A program made the position numbers and the translations under genes. This document shows, one piece after another, positions 38,631-48,014 of a stretch of 49,846 bases of DNA. The notes beneath the pieces were generated by a model, which was not told where the DNA came from, did not search any database, and worked only from the letters and a program-made list of their open reading frames with translations. The stretch comes from Tannerellaceae bacterium. GTDB taxonomy: Bacteria; Bacteroidota; Bacteroidia; Bacteroidales; Tannerellaceae. The stretch lies in NCBI GenBank assembly GCA_021201295.1, contig JAJQFE010000013.1, positions 1 to 49,846 on the forward strand, written 5' to 3'. Each line of letters starts with the position of its first letter. The first letter of the stretch is position 1.

Positions 38631-39802
38631 TCAGTAATGCCTGTAACTAACAAAAGAAAGCGGAGAAGATTCTGCTAAATAGATTTTTATATTATTTACA
38701 TATAAGATCAATATATAAAAAGGTAAGATCATGGTTTTCTGCCGGACGGCAATCCCTAAGTTGAAAAGTCCGATAGACAAAGGAATCGTGACACATAAAA
38801 TAGATAAAATGAGGTACCAGGTCGCATAATCAAATTTAATTTTATATTTGATCCAGGCATAAATCATAGTAAGAGTAAGCACTAACCATATCAAATTATC
38901 TAAAGAGACGAACAAACTAAATGTGTTGTGTGCATCAAAGAAAAGAGGACGGTAGATATAGGAAAATACCTTGACAAGGATGTTAGAATCTGATAGGTTA
39001 ATACCGCTCCCACTATCAAAATTGGCCTGGATAATCCGTTCTTTATAGGTATCAAAATCGGACATATCTTCTAATCCTATATTTTCAATAAATATGGGGA
39101 ATAACAATAAAATGACTACGGCTGTAGCAACCAGAAACAAGGTCCGGAGTTGCAAACTGATCCTATCAGAGAAAAGAATTAAACTGCCCATATAAGCTAC
39201 AGCGAGAAAAGCAAAAATATGGAACCGAATACAAACCAATAGGAGAACAGGAAAAATCCAGGCAGAATTTTTTTACTGTAAAATACATTGTAGATTATTT
39301 TACATATGGCAAAAAAGATCAGTGAATCTTTTCCTAATCCCACTGTCCAGAAATGCAAATTAGGCAGAAGGAGTACCAATAATAATTTAGTCCATTGAAA
39401 ATTATATATTCCTGCTGCAATAGATATCAAATAGTAAAAGCCTAACAATCCCAGAAAAGAATAAACAAAAAAACAGCCAAAATAGGACAACCGGAAAAAA
39501 TGGACTAAAGGATACAAAGTAAAATTAATAAAAGCGGTTCCTAATCCTACTGTTTCACTCCAGGAATGATATATGTAATATACATTTCTGTAATAACCGG
39601 TACTATCCACTACGTTGGAGAGAGAATAGGCATAGTAAACATACGTAAAGAGTAAATGTTCTATACCAATCATCAGAAACAGATAATAATAGGCATAGCT
39701 TTTCGCTTTTATTTTTTCCGAGAGCCATAGCACTGATAATATGTATATCAATACAAGACAAAAGTCTAATATAGTTTTTTCCTGTAGTAGAGAATTACCC
39801 AT
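38631..39802 (-). pseudogene. EpsG-like polysaccharide polymerase, frameshifted
   Basis: Polytopic membrane protein of about 390 residues with about ten predicted spans and little charged sequence, matching EpsG/Wzy-type polymerases that join repeat units at the outer face of the inner membrane. A short conserved-looking segment in the N-terminal half is PNLHFWTVGLGKDSLIFFA, as in EpsG proteins. The frame is lost in a T5 run (minus strand, 39257-39253): PGFFLFSYWF; with T6 the reading becomes PGFFPVLLLVCIRFHIFAFL, joining the C-terminal half. As usual for polymerases, sequence similarity alone gives only a family-level call. It lies between an ATP-grasp ligase and a glycosyltransferase. Confidence 0.75.
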
Positions 39803-39869
39803 GGTATAATTAATAAATATCGAAAAGTAGCATTATATGTATTTTCCCGTACTCTTTCAGAGAATATAT

Positions 39870-40904
39870 TTATACATATATCCTCTCACATTCTAAAAAG
39901 GTTTCCATCATAAAATACTGCGGATTAAAAGCTCCTTTAACAAAAGAAAGGTCCCTTCTCCAGTACCCTTCACAGGCATCATATGCTTTCATACTAAATC
40001 CGAAACAGACTTCTATAATTTTAGGCTTTCTTTGCTGATCATACACAAAGTCATAAGCAGCGGTCTGTAACTTCAATTGTTCCGTGCATTCAAAAGCAAT
40101 TTTTACCATTTCCAGATCAATCTTTTCTGCGGAATAATCTATTTTGCCACTTCCTGAAGCCCTGAAATCATCTTTATTATTGAACCTACGAATACTAAAA
40201 GCCATATCACCAATCACTATAATCCTGGTATCAAACTCATTCCCTGGCAAAAACTCCTGAAAATACACATATCCTTTTTCCGGCAGGGATAAGCTACGCT
40301 CTGTCTGATTCTTTTTGTAGTAACTGATCACTTTTAATACCAGTTCATAGGGATCATGAATCTGCCTGGCAATCTTATATTTTTTATTTAAATGAGAGAA
40401 CGGCTGTCCTGTTGAAAGAATTCCTTTGCCAAACAGTAAATCAATATATTTATTTCCTTCTTTTACAGAGGTGATCAATTTTACATTAGTGGACCCGGCT
40501 CCTCTCTTCAATTTACAGACGACAGGAAGGTGTGCCTTTTTAAGAAATTCTTTACCGGCATTTTTATCATAAAACACATAGGATTTACTAACCGGAATCT
40601 GTAAAGATTCAAAGAGATATTTCTGGGCAACTTTATCATCAAAATGCCATCTGGTATGAAAATTGGGAAACGTTTCTATCCCCATTTTCTCCGCAGCATT
40701 CATCACATAATTACAAACGGCTATTTCCTGATAATTCTCATGTGTGACATGCCACATTAAATGTGTAGCACCTTCTTCCCGTAAGGTATGAAGAATGTCG
40801 GATTCAAAGCAATTTACTGTTATATAAGGGATTTGATGTTCCCGGCAATATTGTATCCATCTGTCTGAGAAGCTTCCGCTTCGGTGATGTATAGCTATGA
40901 TCAT
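39870..40904 (-). CDS. ATP-grasp ligase
   Basis: A 344-residue protein with an ATP-grasp fold: presumed ATP-binding Lys in PVVCKLKRGAGS, the central loop YVYFQEFLPGNEFDTRIIVIGDMAFSI, and a C-terminal acidic segment KIIEVCFGFSM in place of the usual ExNxxP. Such enzymes join a carboxylate to an amine through an acyl-phosphate. Within this operon it could amidate or aminoacylate a uronic acid or a nucleotide sugar (inference). The gene is intact and its start overlaps the CapA-like gene stop by 4 bp, so the two proteins probably work together. Its substrate cannot be read from sequence. Confidence 0.7.
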   Translation of the reverse strand: MIIAIHHRSGSFSDRWIQYCREHQIPYITVNCFESDILHTLREEGATHLMWHVTHENYQEIAVCNYVMNAAEKMGIETFPNFHTRWHFDDKVAQKYLFESLQIPVSKSYVFYDKNAGKEFLKKAHLPVVCKLKRGAGSTNVKLITSVKEGNKYIDLLFGKGILSTGQPFSHLNKKYKIARQIHDPYELVLKVISYYKKNQTERSLSLPEKGYVYFQEFLPGNEFDTRIIVIGDMAFSIRRFNNKDDFRASGSGKIDYSAEKIDLEMVKIAFECTEQLKLQTAAYDFVYDQQRKPKIIEVCFGFSMKAYDACEGYWRRDLSFVKGAFNPQYFMMETFLECERIYV

Positions 40905-42036
40905 TTGGTATAATTTAATAATGCTTTTAAAAATAAGTCGCGATGGGATTCACATCGGATCAAATTGAATAGCCTGAGCTTATTTTTACGGGCGGTCAGG
41001 GAAGGAAGAAGTTTTTTCCTTTTTAGATAACGGAAATACCTGTTATAATAGGGCTCTAAAAAAGAATCATACGTATTCAGAAGAGAGTCCGAAAGTAAGG
41101 TATACTCCTTACCTAATGCTTTGTCATCCTGTATGAGTTGATTTAAATTTTCAAGCCGGGAGTCAAAAGCTTTCCGTTCCTCTGAGGAGAGCAACTTGAT
41201 ACCGGGTAAGGTACTGCCTTGAATATAAGGGATCAGTTCAACATGAAGTCCTTTTCTTTTACTGTAATTTAATTTTACGGCATACCCATAATTCCATTTC
41301 TCTTTGCTCCTATTTTCCCAATCAAAGGAAAAATTCCCCAATCCATAAAAGATGGGTTTATTTTTATAGATTTCATAACCACTATAACAATGTGTATGAT
41401 GACAAAGAACCACATCTGCACCTATATCTACAAAATACCGGCCTATCTCTTTCATTCCGGGTGAAGGCAAAGCATAATTTTCAATTCCTCCATGCAGGAT
41501 GACGACTTTGAGATCTGCCTCTTTACATTCTTCTGCCAACTGGTAATAATTCTGTATAGGATGTAAACCATTCGCATAATATCCTTTATCAGAAACCGTG
41601 GAAAAATCATTCTCACAGAGATTAAGGATCGCTATTTTCACCTCTTTTATCTCATGAATAATAACCGGGATTTGTTTTTCTGGTGTGATGATTCCTACAT
41701 AATCTATGTGATGATGGGTTAAGACATCCAAAGTGTCTGTTAATCCTTCTACTCCATAATCCATGATGTGATTATTGGCTAACGTAACTAACCCGTAATT
41801 TGCCTGTTGTAATATATCGGCTGTCCGGAAAGGAGCTTTTAAATTAGGACCGATTTTGGATATAGGTTTTAATTTTTTATCTGTAAGCGGACATTCCAGA
41901 TTAATAACAGCGAGATCAGCCTGCAACGAATAAGGTAAGAAATCATTCCAGATTTTTTGCCTGTTCCTGTTTGAACTAAAGGAATAGTTCTGTCGTGAGG
42001 ACAAAAATCTCCTGTAACTAAAATTTCAATTGACAT
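40901..42036 (-). pseudogene. CapA-like (PGA_cap) protein, frameshifted near N-terminus
   Basis: Metallophosphoesterase-fold protein of the CapA/PgsA family, about 378 residues if restored. Relatives act in poly-gamma-glutamate capsule synthesis. The true start is the ATG at 42036 (MSIEILVTGDFCPHDRT), which runs out of frame in an A6 tract (minus strand, 41958-41953). With A7 the reading GKKIWNDFLPYSLQADLAVINLECPL is restored. The remainder has VTLANNHIMDYGVEGL, LHGGIENYALPSP, VVLCHHTHCYSGYEIY and FYGLGNFSFDW, the family metal-site segments. No signal peptide is seen. It overlaps the ATP-grasp gene by 4 bp and follows the uronate dehydrogenase, pointing to an amide or aminoacyl decoration of the polymer. 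Confidence 0.82.
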
Positions 42037-42059
42037 TCTATGAGACTTATTAACATGTT

Positions 42060-43306
42060 CTACTCTTTAAGACAGTAATAGACACTTTTTTTATTACTGC
42101 GAATGGCATCCAACCCGGATTGTTTAAATGCTTCGTGTGTAACTGCTAAGACCACCGCATCATAGTCTCCCTAAGGTATTTCATTATAGAGGTCAATATT
42201 ATATTCTTTTTTTACCTCCTGTTTATCAGCCCAGGGATCGCATACCGTTATATTGCTGCAATACTCCTTTAAAGCCTCTATTAAATCAATTACTTTAGTA
42301 TTACGAACATCCGGACAGTTTTCTTTAAAAGTAATTCCCAAAATCAGAATATTTGCTTTTCTGATATTAATATCTTCCTGCACCATCTTTTTGATGATCT
42401 CGTGTGCAACATATTCACCCATCGAATCATTCATCCGGCGGCCTGCCAGTATAATTTCTGGATGATATCCATATTCCTGTGCTTTTTGCGCCAGATAAAA
42501 AGGATCTACTCCTATACAATGTCCGCCCACTAATCCCGGCTTAAAAGGTAAAAAATTCCATTTTGTACAGGCCGCTTCCAAAACAGCTTGTGTATCAATA
42601 TCCATTTTATCAAAAATCTTCTTCAATTCATTCACAAAAGCGATATTGATATCCCGCTGAGAATTTTCTATGACTTTAGCAGCTTCTGCTACACGGATAG
42701 AAGGCGCCAGATGAGTTCCTGCAGTAATAACGGACCGGTATAATGCGTCTACTTTTTCTCCTGTTTCCGGTGTAGATCCGGAGGTGACTTTTTTATTTTT
42801 TCAACCGTATGTTCTTTATCACCCGGATTGATTCTCTCAGGAGAATAACCAGCGAAAAAGTCGGAATTATATTTTAATCCTGATATTTTTTCTACTATCG
42901 GAATGCAATCCTCTTCTGTTGCACCCGGATAAACAGTTGACTCATAGACAACAATATCACCTTTAGAGATTACTTTTCCCACTGTTTCACTTGCCTTATA
43001 TAGAGGAGTAAGATCCGGACGATTATTTTTATCAACCGGAGTAGGGACAGTGACAATATAATAGTTACACTCCCTGATATCATCCAGTTCACAGGAACAA
43101 TATAGGCCTTTTTCACTATCCGGTTGTTTTTTCAAAACAGCTTGTAATACTTCATCTTCAACCTCCAGCGTATGATCTTTTCCATGCATCAGTTCTTCTA
43201 CCCGCTGGCAGTTAATATCAAATCCTACAACCGGATATTTAGTAGCAAATAGTCTTGCTAAAGGTAATCCGACATAACCTAATCCGATAATTGCTATTTT
43301 ATCCAT
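42060..43306 (-). pseudogene. UDP-HexNAc 6-dehydrogenase (TviB/WbpA-like), frameshift and TAG
   Basis: NAD-dependent dehydrogenase oxidising UDP-GlcNAc (or a similar UDP-HexNAc) at C6 to the uronate. The start at 43306 gives MDKIAIIGLGYVGLPLARLF, a Rossmann motif; FFAGYSPERINPGDKEH and the catalytic Cys in [15 protein letters not shown] follow. Two lesions are present. An A6 run (minus strand, 42794-42789) breaks the frame after EKIKK; one more A gives [20 protein letters not shown]. This run forms an in-phase A AAA AAG heptamer. A TAG at 42173-42171 interrupts LYNEIP-stop-GDYDAVVLAVTHEAF close to the C-terminus; the original codon is uncertain. Restored length is about 415 residues. Paired with the upstream epimerase it would yield UDP-GalNAcA, as in Vi-antigen synthesis. 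Confidence 0.86.
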
Positions 43307-43326
43307 TGTTTCTTTTTGTGTTCTTT

Positions 43327-44319
43327 TTATTTCAAATTTTCCCAATACCATTCGACAGACTCCCGGATTCCCTCCGCTATGCTATATTCCGGATTATAGT
43401 TCAATAGTTTTCCTGCTTTTTCAATACTGGCCAGAGAATGCGGTATATCTCCTATCCGGGTAGGTCCATACCTGATTTCAATATCCTGGATTTGAGGATC
43501 ATATGGACTTAAATATTCTTCCAGATAATTGACTAACTGATTAAGTGTTGTACGTTCTCCATACGCCGTATTATATACTGTATTAACCGCCTGCTTATCT
43601 GTGGTAGTCAGAGCCAGCAGATTCATCTGTACCACGTTTTTGATATAAGTAAAATCACGTGAATATTCTCCGTCACCATTAATCACCGGAGACTCATGAT
43701 TAATCAGTTTCTTTACAAACAAAGGGATCACAGCCGCATACGCTCCATTCGGATCCTGACGCCTGCCAAACACATTAAAATAGCGTAGTCCTATACATTC
43801 CATTCCATAAGTCCTGGAAAATACATCAGCATACAATTCATTCACATATTTAATCACTGCATAGGGAGATAAAGGTTTTCCTATATTATCTTCTTCCTTT
43901 GGTAATATTTCAGAATCGCCATAGGTCGAAGAACTTACTGCATATACAAAACGTTTGACCTGTGCATCTCTGGCTGCCACTAACATATTAAGAAAACCTG
44001 AAATATTTACTTCATTAGTAGTAACGGGATCATTAACAGAGCGGGGTACAGACCCTAAAGCCGCTTCATGTAAGATATACTCCACTCCTTCCAGTGTCCG
44101 CCTGCAATCCTGTAAATTTCGGATATCTCCTACCACCAGTTTAAAAGCCTTATGCGGAATTAGATGTATAATATTATCAATATTTCCGGTTGAGAAATTA
44201 TCCAGGCAAACTACCTGACAGTTTTGGTTTATTAATTCATCACACAAATTGGAACCAATAAAACCGGCTCCCCCAGTTACCAAAATCTTTGAATTACCTA
44301 ATACATATGATATATCCAT
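43327..44319 (-). CDS. UDP-GlcNAc 4-epimerase (WbpP/TviC-like)
   Basis: Extended short-chain dehydrogenase/reductase, 330 residues from Met at 44319, interconverting UDP-GlcNAc/GalNAc or the uronic forms. Visible are the NAD motif VTGGAGFIGSNLCDEL, HEAALGSVPRSVNDP, the catalytic SSSTYGDSEILPKEEDNIGKPLSPYAVIK region with YxxxK, and GLRYFNVFGRRQDPNGAYAAVIP, all typical of the WbpP/TviC group. An ATG at 44343 would add eight residues. The gene is intact and is the first gene of the operon, 20 bp before the dehydrogenase start, so the two form a UDP-HexNAcA module. It is one of only a few unbroken genes in this operon. Confidence 0.9.
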   Translation of the reverse strand: MDISYVLGNSKILVTGGAGFIGSNLCDELINQNCQVVCLDNFSTGNIDNIIHLIPHKAFKLVVGDIRNLQDCRRTLEGVEYILHEAALGSVPRSVNDPVTTNEVNISGFLNMLVAARDAQVKRFVYAVSSSTYGDSEILPKEEDNIGKPLSPYAVIKYVNELYADVFSRTYGMECIGLRYFNVFGRRQDPNGAYAAVIPLFVKKLINHESPVINGDGEYSRDFTYIKNVVQMNLLALTTTDKQAVNTVYNTAYGERTTLNQLVNYLEEYLSPYDPQIQDIEIRYGPTRIGDIPHSLASIEKAGKLLNYNPEYSIAEGIRESVEWYWENLK

Positions 44320-44812
44320 ATATTTATTATTTTCACATACCATTTTAATAGACAGACTGGCATAATTATGATAGGAAGTATAGGGATACTATATACTAAT
44401 TATGGCAGTGATAACTTAATTATCACTCTGTGTGATACTCAAAAAAATTATAGTTGATTGTATAAAAACAGAGATAGAAGAAAAGATAAGTCCCATTGTA
44501 TAAACTTAATATATGATATTTGTTTGTAAAGTAACTATTTGAATCTGATATTGTTTATTTCATATAAAGGTTCGTCAGTCCCAGAAACAAGGCACTAACG
44601 AACAAGCGAAAAAACGGTTGATTACAAAAATTAAACATTTGTTGATCATAAAAAGTTTTAAGGCCATATCAGAAAGGAGAAAGGAAACAACTTTTATACC
44701 TATAAAGCCGACAGATAGAATATGAGATAAAGAGTTAAAAATAAAGATGATTTTTTATTTAACAGGAGAGAAATGAATCATAGATAGAAACTACATATTT
44801 ATCTGAAAATAC

Positions 44813-44844
44813 AAAAAGACCACTTCATCGCGAAGTAGTCTTTT
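44813..44844. terminator. Terminator-like hairpin in the capsule leader region
   Basis: AAAAAGACCACTTC, a 5-base loop and GAAGTAGTCTTTT form a stem with one mismatch, flanked by T/A runs on both sides, so it can end transcription in either direction. It lies about 470 bases upstream of the first capsule gene, where no gene ends, which suggests leader attenuation or the end of a small RNA. Confidence 0.65.
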
Positions 44845-44850
44845 CTTACT

Positions 44851-44858
44851 CAAATTTA
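44851..44858 (-). promoter_or_regulatory. Possible -7 box upstream of capsule operon
   Basis: TAAATTTG on the minus strand matches TAnnTTTG. Transcription would start about where the 44813-44844 hairpin begins. No -33 TTTG was found, and the region is AT-rich, so a chance match is quite possible. Confidence 0.25.
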
Positions 44859-45231
44859 AACCATCATATTAGAATTTAGGTCTTACAATATATATAATAG
44901 AAAAATCTAAACATACTTTTTCCTATACACCATATATGTGTATAGGGTTACGTTCAGATTAATAAAAATCTTATATACAAGTTGATTTATTATATAGAAG
45001 AAAATTGCGTTTCATTTTTGTCATTTGGGTTTAAGTCTAATTTTTTCAGAGTGCAAATATGCTAAAAATATTCAACCTTCCTAAAAGAGCCATCACTGAG
45101 GTGGATAATAAATTTTAAACAACCTCTGAAAGTTATTTGTTAATAATAAATAGCTTCAAAAATTATACAACAGGAAAGTTATACCTCTCTACTACTAATT
45201 TATTTTACCAATATAGGAACTAACTACACAG

Positions 45232-46505
45232 ATGGGAAGATTGCACAGTAAAATTAAATTTCTAAAAAATAATAAAGATGCTAAGATCATTACAGAAAAT
45301 TTTATTTCTTTAGGATTACTAAAAATAGCGAGCTTTTTCTTCCCATTAATAACATTACCTTATTTGAGTCGGATTATAGGAGTAGATGGATTCGGTGAAT
45401 TGGCATTTGCTGCTTCTATAATTATTTATTTTGAGACCTTCACTGAATTTGGTTTCAATTATACTGCCACCAGAGATGTCGCTCAAAATAGAAGTGACTT
45501 AAAATTCATATCAGAAGTTTTTTCACAAGTCCTTATCTCAAAAATCTTATTAATGATCCTATCATTCATCATTCTGCTAATGATTATCTATACTATTCCT
45601 TATATGTATAATATGCGAGTAGTACTTTTAGCAACTTTTCTTTATATTCCGGGATATACTATGTTTCCGGAATGGTTTTTCCAGGCTATGGAAAAGATGA
45701 AATATATAACTATCATGAATCTTTGTTCCAAACTTATTTTTACGGTTCTTGTTTTTCTTGTTATTAAAGAGAAGCAGGATTATATTTTTCAACCCATGTT
45801 AATTGCAGTAGGTTCTACGGTGAGTGGCATAATCTCGCTAATAGTCGTATTTAAGACTTTTGGAGTTGTGTTTATTACACCGACTTTTAAAGAGATAAAA
45901 AACATGCTGATTAAAAACTGGAATATGTTTCTAACTCTTTTTTTACCTAACCTTTACACTAATTTTTCTGTAATTTTATTAAAGATCTACGGAGGCACTA
46001 CAGCCACAGGAATTTTTTCAAGCGGAAATCGATTTATTATTCTTTTCGATCAACTTTCGCTGGTATTATCCAGGACATTCTATCCTTTTTTGGCCCGCCG
46101 GATTGATAAACATGATTTATATGTAAAGATCAGTGCAGGAATTAGCATCTTATCCTGTATATTTTTATTCTTTAGTGCTGATCTTTTAATAAAAATATTT
46201 TTACGAAAGAATTTCAGGAATCCGTGAAAGTGATCCAGATCATGGCCATCACTCCTTTTTTATTATTTTTGATGAATACATTTGGAACAAATTATTTAGT
46301 CCTTATTGGCAAAGAAAAAGTACTTAAAAATATTATTCTGATATGCTCAATTTTAGGTTTTATTCTATCATGTATAATTGTTACCCATTACAGTTACATT
46401 GGTATATCTATTACATTAGTTTCCATATGGGGAATCAGAGGGGTATTGACCTTTTATTACGCAAAAAAATTTCAGAAACAGAGTGAGAAAAATAGTATGG
46501 AATGA
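45232..46505 (+). pseudogene. wzx: Wzx-type polysaccharide flippase, frameshifted
   Basis: Multi-span membrane protein of the polysaccharide-transport (MATE-like) family that moves lipid-linked repeat units across the inner membrane, about 424 residues if repaired. The N-terminal part shows the classical FFFPLITLPYLSRIIGVDGFGELAFA segment, and PEWFFQAMEKMKYI is also typical. The frame is lost at an A3 run (46206-46208): LRKNFRNP-stop; one more A gives RKEFQESVKVIQIMAITPFLLF, continuous with the last spans. The gene is visibly more AT-rich than its neighbours and lies on the strand opposite to the capsule operon, so it may have arrived separately. It probably served this polysaccharide. Confidence 0.87.
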
Positions 46506-46640
46506 TCTAACCTTGCATGAAAAACAAGATAGGATTCTATTTTTAAAGAGTCCTCCTTATTCGTCAATACATATCTCATAATATGTCTATTGTAAAGATA
46601 TGTATGAATCAATAATTATACTCTGAACAAGATTAATTCT

Positions 46641-46648
46641 TACATTTG
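46641..46648 (+). promoter_or_regulatory. -7 box upstream of dgt
   Basis: TACATTTG matches TAnnTTTG and lies 29 bases before the dgt start codon. No convincing -33 element was found. Confidence 0.45.
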
Positions 46649-46677
46649 CAATATAAACTGTTTAAATATCAGTACGT

Positions 46678-48003
46678 ATGAATTGGGACCAACTTCTATC
46701 CGGTAAACGTTTTGGCATGGAGGAATACGATGACAGGAAGCATGACCGTACAGACTTCCAGCGAGACTATGACCGGCTGATCTTCTCTTCTCCTTTTCGG
46801 AGATTACAAAATAAAACCCAGGTATTTCCTCTGCCAGGAAGTATTTTTGTTCATAACAGATTAACCCATAGCCTGGAAGTTTCTTCCGTAGGTCGTTCTT
46901 TAGGGAATACGGCAGCCAAAGAACTGATGCAAAAATATCCTGACGGAAGTATGAATTTCCCGAAAATAGGATCTATCGTATCCGCTGCCTGCCTGGCCCA
47001 TGATATGGGTAACCCTCCTTTCGGACATTCGGGAGAACGGGCTATTTCCGGCTATTTCTCAGAAGGTAATGGTAAACATCTAAAAAATAAAATACGGGAA
47101 GAAGACGGAAGATGGGAAGATTTCCTGCATTTTGAAGGAAATGCCAATGCGTTACGATTACTGACCCATCAGTTTATAGGTCGAAGGAAAGGTGGGTTTG
47201 CCTTAACTTACAGCACACTGGCTTCTATTATAAAATATCCTTTTTCTTCACTCTTAGCCGGAGAGAAGGGAAAGTTCGGTTTTTTCCAGTCAGAAGAAAA
47301 TTCGTATGTACAAATTGTAAATGAGTTAGGGATTGGACATGATAGTAAAGATCCCAGAAAATATGTACGTTATCCTTTAGTGTTTCTGGTAGAAGCGGCA
47401 GATGATATCTGTTACCAGATTATGGACATAGAGGATGCCTGCAAATTACATATTCTGACTACTAAAGAGGCCATTGAACTTCTATTGAACTTTTTCACAG
47501 GGGGAAGACTGGATCGTATTACAAAAATTATGCGAATGGCAGAGGACACCAATGAACAATTAGCTTATTTACGTTCCTGCATCATCGGTTTATTAGTAGA
47601 AGAATGTTCCCGGGTCTTTCTGGAAAAGGAAGAAGAAATCCTGGCCGGTAAACTGTACACACCCTTAATCGAATTAGTAACTGACCAGGCCAAAAATGCA
47701 TATCAGGAATGTTCAGGAATCGCTTATAAAAAGATTTATAAAGCAAAAGAAGTACTGGATATTGAACTGGCGGGTTACCATATCTTTAGTCATCTGATTG
47801 ATACATTGACCGAAGCAGTAATGAATCAGCGACATGCATATAGTAAATTACTCCTTCAACGGATACCGGACCAATATGATACAAAGGCGCCTACCACTTA
47901 TGGGAAAGTACAATGTGTGCTGGATTATATATCCGGAATGACTGATATATATGCACTAGATCTGTATAGAAAAATTACAGGAATGAGCCTGCCGGCAGTA
48001 TAA
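46678..48003 (+). CDS. dgt: dGTPase/dNTP triphosphohydrolase
   Basis: HD-domain enzyme hydrolysing dGTP (and possibly other dNTPs) to the nucleoside and triphosphate, controlling nucleotide pools. The 441-residue product has the opening FSSPFRRLQNKTQVFPLPG, His64 in NRLTHSLEV, the HD pair His108-Asp109 in ACLAHDMGNPPFGHSGE, and EAADDICYQIMDIED, which supplies the last metal-site Asp. This set is diagnostic for the Dgt family. The gene is intact, has its own -7 box and converges with rsgA with 11 bp between stops. It marks the return to a housekeeping region after the capsule locus. Confidence 0.94.
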   Translation: MNWDQLLSGKRFGMEEYDDRKHDRTDFQRDYDRLIFSSPFRRLQNKTQVFPLPGSIFVHNRLTHSLEVSSVGRSLGNTAAKELMQKYPDGSMNFPKIGSIVSAACLAHDMGNPPFGHSGERAISGYFSEGNGKHLKNKIREEDGRWEDFLHFEGNANALRLLTHQFIGRRKGGFALTYSTLASIIKYPFSSLLAGEKGKFGFFQSEENSYVQIVNELGIGHDSKDPRKYVRYPLVFLVEAADDICYQIMDIEDACKLHILTTKEAIELLLNFFTGGRLDRITKIMRMAEDTNEQLAYLRSCIIGLLVEECSRVFLEKEEEILAGKLYTPLIELVTDQAKNAYQECSGIAYKKIYKAKEVLDIELAGYHIFSHLIDTLTEAVMNQRHAYSKLLLQRIPDQYDTKAPTTYGKVQCVLDYISGMTDIYALDLYRKITGMSLPAV

Positions 48004-48014
48004 TCAGAAAAAAA

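Larger units (their letters stand above)
44344..45231. other. AT-rich divergent intergenic region
   Basis: An 888-bp AT-rich gap between the capsule operon (minus) and wzx (plus). No protein frame or family fragment was recognised. It holds one clear terminator-like hairpin and a nearby -7-like box on the minus strand, listed separately. No UpxY-like antiterminator gene and no inverted repeats of an invertible promoter were seen. Confidence 0.6.

Noticed and set aside
44344-45231. Invertible capsule promoter
   Set aside because: I looked for paired inverted repeats around a promoter, as in Bacteroides phase-variable capsules, and found none; the only dyad is the terminator hairpin.
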